From positions 43,988 through 107,987 of the forward strand of contig NZ_ATWY01000017.1 in the NCBI RefSeq assembly GCF_000421405.1: a stretch of DNA of 64,000 nucleotides, read 5' to 3'. Made by a program: the position numbers and the translations under genes. This DNA is from Butyrivibrio sp. NC2007. GTDB taxonomy: Bacteria; Bacillota; Clostridia; Lachnospirales; Lachnospiraceae. Each line of letters starts with the position of its first letter. Position 1 is the first letter of the stretch. Of this stretch, positions 52,769 to 60,721 are shown piece by piece. Under the pieces are notes generated by a model. It was not told the origin of the DNA. It saw only the letters and a list, made by a program, of their open reading frames with translations, and did no database searches.

Positions 52769-53173
52769 ATGACTGTAAAAAGATTTCAACAAAAAGTAAA
52801 ACAACTAATGAAGAACAGAGGCTGGAAAAGGTACAGACTTGCTGAAGAAATGGGTGTATCTGCCAGTACTGTTCAGTATGTATTTGAAAGAGATAGTTTT
52901 CCAAAGTTTGAAACAATTGAAAAGATTTGTGCTGCCTTTGATATGACAGTTCCGGAATTTTTCCTAGAGGATCTTGTTGTTGGTAAAAAAGCTGGAAAAA
53001 CTCAGACTTTAGAGATAATCATTGAATTTGTCACGCAGATGCCTGAAGCTCAGCAACGGAGAGTATTAAATATTGTGCAGGCTTTAGCAAAGGATACATT
53101 GATTGCTTCTGAAGCGCTTGAAGAAGTGATAAAAGATAATCAAAAGGTGTCCACAAAAAGGAAAAAGAAGTGA
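52769..53173 (+). CDS. XRE-family transcriptional regulator
   Basis: 134 residues. The HTH (MKNRGWKRYRLAEEMGVSASTVQYVF, then FPKFETIEKICAAFDM) lies at about 12-62, followed by a helical domain and a Lys-rich end. Direct repeats in the upstream region are candidate self-binding sites. It is the first gene of the regulatory end of the element. Confidence 0.82.
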   Translation: MTVKRFQQKVKQLMKNRGWKRYRLAEEMGVSASTVQYVFERDSFPKFETIEKICAAFDMTVPEFFLEDLVVGKKAGKTQTLEIIIEFVTQMPEAQQRRVLNIVQALAKDTLIASEALEEVIKDNQKVSTKRKKK

Positions 53174-53220
53174 CGCGATTTTAAATCGATTGATGGTGTT
53201 GTGATATAGGAGGTATTATC

Positions 53221-53790
53221 ATGGCAAAGTCGGTTGCGTACAGGAAAATTGCTTCATTATGTATGATACAGGGATTTAAAAACCCCAAGGAAGTCTATAA
53301 AAAAGGTAAGTTGTTGTTTGAGGATTACAGGATTGCACTGATCTGTCAGGATCAGAATACAGATATCGTAAAGACACAGGAAGAAATAGATGCTGAAAGA
53401 AGGCAGCTCAGGTATGATCTTCTGGATATGTTCTGGAGACCATATGATGAATACAAGGCCCAGATGGGACCGTTAGTTGATAGGGCCATGGCTACAGTGT
53501 GGTTCGAAGGTGTGATTGATTACGCTATGAGCATGATGCTGATGCTTGATAAGGGTAATATTTATAAAAGAATCCTTGATAAGTACTACCTTCATGCCGA
53601 ACATGAAAGTAAGACCGAGAGGATGTACGACTGCGGTTTTACTACTACATCTGTATTCTATGACAGATTAGAAGAGGCGGTGACAATGTTTGCCATAGAG
53701 GCATGGATCCACTTGAAAAATAATGAATATAGGGATATCGCTATGGGCCTTGTGCCCAATCATCCGATTTTTCCTGATAATCTCAAATAA
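53221..53790 (+). CDS. Hypothetical element protein with ArpU/sigma-like C-terminus
   Basis: A 189-residue protein behind AGGAGG. The late segment YLHAEHESKTERMYDCGFTTTSVFYDRLEEAV resembles the DNA-binding end of ArpU-type late regulators. The gene at 53976 has a comparable C-terminal HTH-like part. Function not established. Confidence 0.55.
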   Translation: MAKSVAYRKIASLCMIQGFKNPKEVYKKGKLLFEDYRIALICQDQNTDIVKTQEEIDAERRQLRYDLLDMFWRPYDEYKAQMGPLVDRAMATVWFEGVIDYAMSMMLMLDKGNIYKRILDKYYLHAEHESKTERMYDCGFTTTSVFYDRLEEAVTMFAIEAWIHLKNNEYRDIAMGLVPNHPIFPDNLK

Positions 53791-53842
53791 TGATTTATAA
53801 TTGACGAATTAGCAAATATTCGGAAAAAGAATGATTGAAAAG

Positions 53843-53883
53843 AGCCATTGCTTCGATGCTTTACAGAGGTGATGGCTTTTTTT
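53843..53883 (+). terminator. Intrinsic terminator
   Basis: AGCCAT (53843-53848) pairs with ATGGCT (53872-53877), followed by a run of T, between the genes at 53221 and 53976. Confidence 0.6.
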
Positions 53884-53975
53884 GACGGAAATTTCACGGA
53901 AATTCCTCGGAAGATTGTTTAACAATATTGTGATAATCTACTTTCTGTTATTTTAGTTAGTTGGAGGGAATTTTT

Positions 53976-54608
53976 ATGAGGAGAAAAAATTTAAGGGCTG
54001 AGATTTTAGCCCGGGAAATATGCAGACAGGAGAAGCTTGCCTATGATACAGTTCACTCTCTTGCGGAGGCACTTCTTTGCAGATATGCTGTCGGACGCAA
54101 GGCTCTGCAGGGTGTTGGTAATGAATCATTGGAAGTGATAACAAAGGAAAAGCAGCGAATAAGGCGAAAATATATTGAGATTATAAGCGGAGGGCACAAA
54201 TACACTGATGCTGAGTACGAGGATTTCATATGGGAGGTTGTCAGATCCAGATGGTTCATGGAAAAGGCTGACATGATCATGGATAGCATTGAGGAGATGG
54301 TGGACGGTAAGATCAGCACTACTAAGTATGATCCCAGTGTTGAAGGTGAGACCAGGCTCGAAGGTAAGCAGCTTAAGACAATTCTAAAGCTTGCTTACTT
54401 AAACAGTAAAAATCAGCTTAAAACCAAGAAGGAAATTATGGCTGAAATGGAAATTTCAGAGGCAACCTTTGACAGGCGGCATCCAGTTGCAATAGTGCTC
54501 TTTGGAATATTGATGTGGATATATGCCAACAGAAGAGAACAAGAGGATATTAATGCAGGTATTGTTGATAAGCCTGTTTATTACAAAGAAAAAATAGGAG
54601 CATGTTGA
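53976..54608 (+). CDS. Hypothetical element protein with HTH-like C-terminus
   Basis: About 210 residues, starting at the ATG 53976 behind GGAGGG. A late segment KTKKEIMAEMEISEATFDRRHPVAI looks like a recognition helix for DNA. Its layout parallels 53221. It may regulate element genes. The family is not recognised. Confidence 0.55.
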   Translation: MRRKNLRAEILAREICRQEKLAYDTVHSLAEALLCRYAVGRKALQGVGNESLEVITKEKQRIRRKYIEIISGGHKYTDAEYEDFIWEVVRSRWFMEKADMIMDSIEEMVDGKISTTKYDPSVEGETRLEGKQLKTILKLAYLNSKNQLKTKKEIMAEMEISEATFDRRHPVAIVLFGILMWIYANRREQEDINAGIVDKPVYYKEKIGAC

Positions 54609-54620
54609 TATAAAGTCGCG

Positions 54621-54651
54621 CGGCTATGGAGAAATCTGTAGCCGTTTTTTT
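54621..54651 (+). terminator. Intrinsic terminator
   Basis: CGGCTA (54621-54626) pairs with TAGCCG (54639-54644) followed by TTTTTTT, after the gene ending at 54608. Confidence 0.8.
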
Positions 54652-54843
54652 ATTTGAGGGTTTTCTGATGGATTCGTGATGGTTTCGTGAGGGAAATGTG
54701 AGGGAATGTTGCAGAAAAAATGATTGGAAAAAGACGGATTTGTGAGAAAAAATCAGGCATATCGTATGATATCATGCATACTGTTGCAACGGAGATAACT
54801 CGTGAGTTTCTACTATATATTAAAGGAGAGGAGAGTTGTGCCC

Positions 54844-55173
54844 ATGGATTTTGATTTAGGAGCTGCAGTTGGGGCAAGGTTAAAAGAGCTCCGTGAAAGC
54901 AGGGGACTTAGCCAAAAAGATGTATCTAATGAGTTTGTTATAACAGGCAGGTCAACACTGGCAAACTATGAGCTGGGGATAAGGGATGTGCCAATAAAGA
55001 TCCTTGTGCTGTATTCCACGAAGTTTAATGTATCAACAGACTGGATTCTTAAAGGAGAGACAAGCTCCGGTAACAGTGAGATTGATGAGTTGGTCAGAGC
55101 TTACAGTTCCATAAATAATGAAGTAGTAAAGAAAGCTGTGATCAGGCAGATAGAAGGATTGGAGAACTTTTAA
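54844..55173 (+). CDS. XRE-family repressor-like regulator
   Basis: About 109 residues with HTH GARLKELRESRGLSQKDVSNEF and TLANYELGIRDVP. Start at ATG 54844, or GTG 54838, behind AGGAGAGGAG. Directly after the gene is a perfect palindrome TGTCACA-TAC-TGTGACA (55176-55192), a likely operator. It resembles repressors that hold conjugative elements quiet. Confidence 0.8.
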   Translation: MDFDLGAAVGARLKELRESRGLSQKDVSNEFVITGRSTLANYELGIRDVPIKILVLYSTKFNVSTDWILKGETSSGNSEIDELVRAYSSINNEVVKKAVIRQIEGLENF

Positions 55174-55175
55174 GG

Positions 55176-55192
55176 TGTCACATACTGTGACA
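55176..55192. promoter_or_regulatory. Operator palindrome TGTCACA-TAC-TGTGACA
   Basis: A perfect 7+7 palindrome directly after the repressor gene and 105 bases before the sigma-like gene. A weaker copy of its half-site (AATGTCATT) is nearby at about 55207. It is probably the binding site of the adjacent XRE regulator. Confidence 0.6.
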
Positions 55193-55296
55193 TAAACGAC
55201 ACAATAATGTCATTGAAACTCAGTGTTTATGCGGTTTAAGATAGTATATGGGGTTACAATTATTGATTATTACAGGCTTACCGGAGAGGGGGACTT

Positions 55297-55890
55297 ATGG
55301 CTGTAGTGCAAAGTATTGTAGACAAATATCGAAGAGCTGACTTAGACACAAGAGTGGATATAATCCTGCGTAACTATGCGAGGTTCAACAAACTGGTTGA
55401 TGGTTATGAGAAATGTCTCAGCATTGTGATCAGAAATGAGCGTGAGCATAAGAGACGTAGGGAAAATGGGGAGCTGGGCGTAAGAGTTCAGACATCAAAC
55501 ATAAGTGACGTGACTGCCAATACAGCGGTTGAGAATGTTTCCATACAGGAAGCAATCCATGAGGGGGATTACAACACAGCACTTAAAGGCTCCGAAGAAT
55601 ATTTCATACACAGAGCGGAGATTAAGACACTGCTCGATATGAGAGACGACTACGAGATTGTATGCAGCCAGGTGGAAAGCCTGGATGATGATGAGAGAAT
55701 CTTCCTTGAAAGATACATAGTGGAAAGAGAAAGCTTTTTTACCATCGCTGATGATGTGAATCTTTCTCCGGAAGCTGTGAAGTCCAGGATTAAGCGTACC
55801 AAGAAAATAGTCAAAGAAGGAGCCATGCTGTTTTTGGAACAGAAATACTTTAGCGATGAAGTAGAAATTGAGTTAAAGATAGGAGCATGA
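55297..55890 (+). CDS. Sigma-70 region 4-like protein
   Basis: 197 residues. The C-terminal part (DDDERIFLERYIVERESFFTIADDVNLSPEAVKSRIKRTKKIV) fits a sigma region 4 HTH. The rest is helical. It parallels the sigma-like ORF of Tn916-type elements located next to xis and int. It could be a regulator of excision. Ribosome site GAGAGGGGG precedes. Confidence 0.7.
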   Translation: MAVVQSIVDKYRRADLDTRVDIILRNYARFNKLVDGYEKCLSIVIRNEREHKRRRENGELGVRVQTSNISDVTANTAVENVSIQEAIHEGDYNTALKGSEEYFIHRAEIKTLLDMRDDYEIVCSQVESLDDDERIFLERYIVERESFFTIADDVNLSPEAVKSRIKRTKKIVKEGAMLFLEQKYFSDEVEIELKIGA

Positions 55891-55893
55891 GCT

Positions 55894-56094
55894 ATGGGAA
55901 GATTAAAAAGACCAAGAGAATTTGGGGAACCTGATTATATCAGAATTGATCAGGCCATGTTTAAGTTTAACTGCTGTGAAGATACAGTAAGAAAGATTGC
56001 AAATGCATGTGATGCACAGAGAAAAGTAGATGGGGCTGTTTATTATAACTATGCCAGAATGAAGAAATATTTTGACACAAGCCCAGCATGCTAA
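55894..56094 (+). CDS. DUF6462 family protein, excisionase candidate
   Basis: 66 residues, directly ahead of the integrase gene. DYIRIDQAMFKFNCCEDTVRKIANACDAQRKVDG is the DUF6462 layout, a winged-helix-like DNA binder. Location right before int matches Xis of Tn916-family elements. The two-repeat protein at 58142 has the same domain twice. Confidence 0.72.
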   Translation: MGRLKRPREFGEPDYIRIDQAMFKFNCCEDTVRKIANACDAQRKVDGAVYYNYARMKKYFDTSPAC

Positions 56095-56116
56095 AACGAG
56101 TCAACAGCGGTGTTAT

Positions 56117-56211
56117 AAGACATGACATGCCATGAAAATAGATTGCTTTATCAAAGAATCAGAGTCATAATTATAAGTGATGAAGCCCTATGTTTGAGCA
56201 TGCCATGTCTT
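56117..56211. promoter_or_regulatory. Inverted repeat AAGACATGACATG flanking the int promoter region
   Basis: AAGACATGACATG (56117-56129) and CATGCCATGTCTT (56199-56211) match at 12 of 13 positions as an inverted repeat, 69 bases apart, between the excisionase candidate and the integrase gene. It is a possible operator loop or excisionase site. Confidence 0.5.
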
Positions 56212-56232
56212 CTATATTAATTAGGAGATTAT

Positions 56233-57468
56233 ATGGAAGCAAGAAAAGACAATAGGGGTCGAAGGTTGAAGAAAGGTGAGTTTGTCCGGAAGAGTGATGG
56301 GCGATTCTGCTTCTCCTATTCAGATGCTCTTGGAAGAAGACGGTACATATATGACCGGGACCTTCTTTCGCTTAGAGAAAAGGAAGAAGAAATCCAGAGA
56401 GATCTACTTGATGGACTTGATCTGTACCAGAGAAAGACAGCAACCCTTAATGCAACATTCGACAGATACATGAAAACTAAATATGGTCTTCGCGGTTCCT
56501 CTGAAAAAGGGTACTATTACATGTATGACCATTTTGTGAGAAACACTATCGGAGGTAAGCTTATATCAAGTTTCAAGTTCTCAGATATTATGCAGTTTTA
56601 TTTGAAACTGCTTAAGGAAGACGACATTGAGCTAGCAACGCTTGATAATGTGCATTGTCTTTTACATCCAACATTTCAGATGGCAGTAAGAGACGATATA
56701 ATCCGGAAAAATCCCACTGATGGTGCAATGGCTGAGGTATGTAAGTGCGGAGGAAAGAATAGGAACTCAAGAGATGCGCTTACTAAGGATCAGCTTAGAA
56801 CGTTTATGGGATATGTAGCATCACATCCTATATTCTGCTCATGGTGGCCAGTCTTCGTAGTTCTTTTTGGAACAGGCTTAAGGGCGGGAGAATTTGTAGG
56901 CCTTACCTGGGATGACATTGATATGGAGAAGCGTACAATCAACGTCAATCATACATTGTCATACTACAAAAAGAGAGGCGAGAAGCTTTCCAGGATGCAT
57001 GTTCACAGACCAAAGACTGAGGCTGGAATAAGAGTCATACCAATGCTTGACTCGGTAAAGCTTGCATTCGAAATGGCAAAGGAAGAACTTGAAGGATGTG
57101 AATATGAGCAGCCTGAGATTGATGGACTTACAAACTTTGTATTCCTAAATAAGTATTCAACGGTTCATAATCCACAGACTCTTAATCGCGAGATCAAATG
57201 CATTGTCGCACACTACAATGCGGAGGAAGAAAAGCGTGCATTAAAGGAGAAGAGAGACCCATTCCTGCTCCCGGATTTTTCACTTCATATATGTAGGCAT
57301 ACATTTGCTACAAGACTTGTTGAAGTATGTACGAACCTTAAAGTCATTACCTCGATCATGGGACATAAGAGTGTAGAGACTACAATGGATATATATGCAG
57401 ATGCAAGTGAAGAAAAGAACAATGAAGTAATGGGATTGCTATCTGACAGTATGGATGATACTTTTTAA
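56233..57468 (+). CDS. int: Tyrosine site-specific integrase (Tn916/Tn1549 type)
   Basis: 411 residues. The N-terminal arm-binding domain (GEFVRKSDGRFCFSYSDALGRRRYIY) resembles Tn916 Int. The catalytic core has Arg217 (GTGLRAGEF), His352-x2-Arg355 (LHICRHTFA), His378 (MGHKSVETT) and nucleophile Tyr388. It is intact. Arm-type repeats follow directly downstream (57483-57530). Confidence 0.93.
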   Translation: MEARKDNRGRRLKKGEFVRKSDGRFCFSYSDALGRRRYIYDRDLLSLREKEEEIQRDLLDGLDLYQRKTATLNATFDRYMKTKYGLRGSSEKGYYYMYDHFVRNTIGGKLISSFKFSDIMQFYLKLLKEDDIELATLDNVHCLLHPTFQMAVRDDIIRKNPTDGAMAEVCKCGGKNRNSRDALTKDQLRTFMGYVASHPIFCSWWPVFVVLFGTGLRAGEFVGLTWDDIDMEKRTINVNHTLSYYKKRGEKLSRMHVHRPKTEAGIRVIPMLDSVKLAFEMAKEELEGCEYEQPEIDGLTNFVFLNKYSTVHNPQTLNREIKCIVAHYNAEEEKRALKEKRDPFLLPDFSLHICRHTFATRLVEVCTNLKVITSIMGHKSVETTMDIYADASEEKNNEVMGLLSDSMDDTF

Positions 57469-58047
57469 ATCGCAGAGCGGTTTTGACAGCAAATTGATTT
57501 GACATATTTTTTGACAGCAATTGACAGCAACCATTCATCAGGATAGCAAAAAAGGTTTTGAATCTCCGGCAAAACAAACAGCATCAAAAATGACTCATTT
57601 TATGAGCCATAATCACAACCGCAAATTTGTGACAGCACGAATACAGCAAAATGAAGCCGTTAACGTAGTGTTTCAAAGTAACATGAAGTGCAAGTCAAAA
57701 ATGTAATTGTCTGGCTTGAAACGTATATACAGTATCGGGAAGTGCGACAAGTCGCAAAAATCCCGACCTTGAAGTCGAGCAAGTAATATAGTGCGTCTTA
57801 GAAAGTACAGGGAATCCATAGGAGTCCATATTCGTCCAATCAGGCAACTTTTTGACAGTTCCTTCATTGGACTCCTACGGAGCTATACGACGTTCTATGG
57901 ATAATAATCGAGAAATCAAAGGACGCGCTATGACGAATTTTGGGGTTGGTCAAGGCCCTGAGGAATAGTCGGTTTATTTTTTGTAACAGTTTTAGCGGCG
58001 TATTTTTGATACAATTTGCAATCTTTTAAAACAGAATCTGCATCTTA
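57469..58047. other. Non-coding region after int with repeats and hairpins (attachment-site candidate)
   Basis: No gene is supported. It begins with the arm-type repeats. A hairpin with TCGGGA (57735-57740)/TCCCGA (57761-57766) enclosing GCGAC/GTCGC follows. Then CCATAGGAGTCCA (57816-57828) and TGGACTCCTACGG (57868-57880) form a 12/13 inverted repeat. The right end of the Tn916-type element is expected somewhere here. Confidence 0.55.
57483..57530. repeat. TTGACAGCAA direct repeats, integrase arm-site candidates
   Basis: TTGACAGCAA occurs at 57483, 57511 and 57521, with a variant TTGACATATT at 57499. They begin 15 bases after the int stop codon. Clustered short direct repeats beside int match the arm sites bound by Tn916-type integrases. 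Confidence 0.65.
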
Positions 58048-58083
58048 AGCCACATTTCTTTTCACAGAGAGATGTGGCTTTTT
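58048..58083 (+). promoter_or_regulatory. Terminator-like hairpin in the leader of the parAB operon
   Basis: AGCCACAT (58048-58055) pairs with ATGTGGCT (58072-58079), with inner TCT/AGA, followed by TTTTT. It is 59 bases upstream of the next start codon. Position and form match the leader hairpin at 24110. Confidence 0.7.
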
Positions 58084-58141
58084 ATCTTTTAGTTCATTTC
58101 ATTCGTTTTACATCTCGTAACACCCACAAGGAGGTTACAAG

Positions 58142-58621
58142 ATGGTTCACAAATCAAATTCTCCACCGGATCTTGATAAATACATCAAGGGAAAATTGCA
58201 TAATTTCGTCACATACGAAGATGGTGCAAGGCTCTACAGCATTCCTTATTGGAGTTTTGTAAACTCAGTCAAGGAAGCCCGGGCCAATAGGATGATCAGA
58301 CAACGGGTACTGGTAGATCAGGACATCTATGAAAAATTTATTGAAGATAACTGCCGGTACGAGGAAACAGTAAAGGAGAACAAGGAAATGCCTAAAAGAC
58401 GAATTGTCCCTAACCTGGAGGAAATGGTTAAAAAGGGAAAAAAGAAATATGTGCGTTACCAGGAAGGCGCTGAGCTCTACTCAATGGGGCTTCATACTTT
58501 CGAAAAGCTGGCTAAGGATGCAAGAGCCACAAGGAAGGTCAGAGGAGTTGTTCTGTGTAACACGGAAAAAATTGATGAGTTTATAGAATCATGTTGGGAG
58601 GAGGACGATTTTTATGAGTAA
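58142..58621 (+). CDS. Tandem DUF6462 domain protein
   Basis: A 159-residue protein made of two repeats: FVTYEDGARLYSIPYWSFVNSVKEARANRMIRQ at about 22-55 and YVRYQEGAELYSMGLHTFEKLAKDARATRKVRG at about 100-132. Each resembles the single-domain DUF6462 protein at 55894. A DNA-binding regulator or partition-site binder is likely. It overlaps the ParA gene by 8 bases and opens the partition operon. Confidence 0.72.
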   Translation: MVHKSNSPPDLDKYIKGKLHNFVTYEDGARLYSIPYWSFVNSVKEARANRMIRQRVLVDQDIYEKFIEDNCRYEETVKENKEMPKRRIVPNLEEMVKKGKKKYVRYQEGAELYSMGLHTFEKLAKDARATRKVRGVVLCNTEKIDEFIESCWEEDDFYE

Positions 58622-59426
58622 GGTTATCAGCGTAGCAAACCAGAAAGGCGGTGTGGGAAAAACCGTCACCAGCGTAAATCTAGGTATTGGTCTTGCAAGA
58701 GAAGGCTATAAGGTCCTTATGATCGACGCGGATCCTCAGGGCAGCATGTCAATCAGCCTTGGCTGTGATGAACCGGACAGACTTGATTACTCTCTTGCCA
58801 CAGCACTTGTAAATATCATCAATGACGAGCCTGTAGATGTGACAAAAGGCCTCATCCATCATCCTGAAGGTGTGGATCTGATGCCGGGAAATATAGAACT
58901 CTCAAGTTTAGAAATCAGCATGACCGGAGTGATCAGCAGGGAGACAATCCTCAAAGAGTACGTAGACAAGGCCAGAGAAGTATATGACTTCATTATTATT
59001 GATTGTATGCCTTCTCTTGGAATGATGACCATAAATGCCCTGGCTTGTGCTGATTCTGTAATCATTCCATGCCAGGCCGCATATCTTCCTGTAAAGGGTC
59101 TGCAACAGCTTATAAAGACAATTGGAAGAGTAAAGCGTCAGCTTAATCCTAAGCTCGAAATCGACGGAATTCTCATCACTATGGTGGATAACAGGACCAA
59201 TTATGCAAAAGACATTTCGGCTCAGATTTACGAAGCTTATTCATCAAGTATAAATGTTTTTGAGACAGAGATCCCGTTATCAGTCAGAGCTGCTGAAATA
59301 AGCGCTTCAGGGAGCAGTCTCTACGTCTATGATCCAAAAGGAAAAGCAGCATTTGCTTACACATCATTCATAAGGGAGGTAATGGACAATGGCACAAAGA
59401 GTTGGACAGAAAGTAAAGCTATCTAG
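58614..59426 (+). CDS. parA: ParA family partition ATPase
   Basis: A 270-residue Soj-type ATPase with deviant Walker A KGGVGKT at 11-17, MIDADPQGSMS, and Walker B FIIIDCMPSLG. It lacks an N-terminal HTH, so it is type Ib/Soj-like. With ParB it segregates the replicating form of the element. It overlaps parB by 38 bases. Confidence 0.92.
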   Translation: MSKVISVANQKGGVGKTVTSVNLGIGLAREGYKVLMIDADPQGSMSISLGCDEPDRLDYSLATALVNIINDEPVDVTKGLIHHPEGVDLMPGNIELSSLEISMTGVISRETILKEYVDKAREVYDFIIIDCMPSLGMMTINALACADSVIIPCQAAYLPVKGLQQLIKTIGRVKRQLNPKLEIDGILITMVDNRTNYAKDISAQIYEAYSSSINVFETEIPLSVRAAEISASGSSLYVYDPKGKAAFAYTSFIREVMDNGTKSWTESKAI

Positions 59427-60306
59427 TATTGATGAGCTTCTAGGAGTTCCCAGCATGGAGGGAACAGTAGATCTTGATGTTATGACCATTTATCCCTTTG
59501 AGAATCACCCTTTCAGAGTTGTAGATGATGAAAAGATGGATGAGCTTGTGGAGAGCATCAAGGAAAGCGGTGTTCTCACTCCGGTTCTTGTAAGGCCGGA
59601 TGATGAGGGCAATTATGAGATGATCTCAGGACACAGACGTCTTCACGCTGCAAAAAGAGCCGGACTAAGGAAGATTCCTGCAATCATTAAGGAAATGACT
59701 AATGATGATGCGACTATTGCCATGGTTAATGCGAATATGCAGAGGGAAGAGATACTTCCGAGTGAAAGAGCATATTCGTTAAAGATGAAGATGGATGCGT
59801 TAAACCATCAGGGGAAAAGATCAGATTTAACTTTGTCTACTGAAGAGACAAAGTTAATGTATTCAGCTACAGAAGTAGGTGAATCTGTCGGATTAAAAAG
59901 GGCTCAAGTTCACAGGTATATTCGTCTTACTTACTTAATTCCTAAACTTTTAGATATGGTCGATGCAGGAAGATTAGCGTTGCTTCAAGCTGCAGAGATT
60001 TCCTATCTAAACCACACCTACCAACAATGGCTCTGGGAATACATCCACGAAAACGGCATGATCAAGCAGGAACAGCTCATGGATCTCCGCCAATATCGTG
60101 ATGATGACTCTCTCACCCAGGAACAGATGATAGACATCCTTATACAGAAGAGAGCCACTCCTCAGATTAAAAAGAAAGTTACGTTTAACGAAAGAAAGCT
60201 CAACAAGTATTTTCCCGCCTACTACTCTCAGTCTGAGATCGAGAGGATCATGATCAGTCTCTTGGAGGAATGGAAAAGAACTCATGAAAGCGAGGGCTCA
60301 GAATAA
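59389..60306 (+). CDS. parB: ParB family partition protein
   Basis: A 305-residue protein. ParB N-terminal nuclease-like CTPase domain with GHRR at 81-84 and the following MVNANMQREEILPSERA, then an HTH (VGESVGLKRAQVHRYIRL). It binds parS-like sites and ParA. Start ATG 59389 has AGGGAGGT upstream, inside the end of parA. It ends one base into the next start. Confidence 0.92.
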   Translation: MAQRVGQKVKLSSIDELLGVPSMEGTVDLDVMTIYPFENHPFRVVDDEKMDELVESIKESGVLTPVLVRPDDEGNYEMISGHRRLHAAKRAGLRKIPAIIKEMTNDDATIAMVNANMQREEILPSERAYSLKMKMDALNHQGKRSDLTLSTEETKLMYSATEVGESVGLKRAQVHRYIRLTYLIPKLLDMVDAGRLALLQAAEISYLNHTYQQWLWEYIHENGMIKQEQLMDLRQYRDDDSLTQEQMIDILIQKRATPQIKKKVTFNERKLNKYFPAYYSQSEIERIMISLLEEWKRTHESEGSE

Positions 60307-60671
60307 TGATGGAATATTTTTATGGTGCGCAGTCAGCACAGTTTGCTTCAGTGGAGATTCCCAAGGAGCTTCTGACAGGGAAGGCGTTTTCTTCCCTGTC
60401 TCCCGGAGCCAAGCTTATGTATGCTGTGCTTCTCGACAGAATGCGTGAAGCCAAAAGGCACAGCTGGTATGACGAGCAGAACAGGGTGTATATTCTTTAT
60501 CCACTGAGAAAATTGGAAGAAGACATCGGCTTTTCCAGGCACACAGTAATCGATTGTATGAAAGAGCTTGAGGATATTGGACTTATATTGCGACTACAGG
60601 AAAAGGGAAAGCCCAATAAGATTTACGTCAAGAATTTCAACAGACAAAAGATTTTTCAGCTGATTGGGTAG
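60306..60671 (+). CDS. RepA_N-type winged-helix protein (short paralogue)
   Basis: 121 residues comprising only the RepA N-terminal domain (LSPGAKLMYAVLLDRMREAKRHSWYDEQNRVYILYPLRKLEEDIGFSRHTVIDCMKELEDIGLI). It is a paralogue of the first 120 residues of the next gene. With no C-terminal domain, it may be a regulator of replication rather than an initiator. It starts at the parB stop (TAATG). Confidence 0.8.
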   Translation: MMEYFYGAQSAQFASVEIPKELLTGKAFSSLSPGAKLMYAVLLDRMREAKRHSWYDEQNRVYILYPLRKLEEDIGFSRHTVIDCMKELEDIGLILRLQEKGKPNKIYVKNFNRQKIFQLIG

Positions 60672-60721
60672 TGCAAATATTGCACCACTATACGTCATAG
60701 AAAGTCGTAGAAAGTCATTGA

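Noticed and set aside
57483..57530. TTGACA copies after int as stacked promoters
   Set aside because: The TTGACAGCAA decamers repeat exactly without matching -10 boxes, which fits integrase arm sites better.
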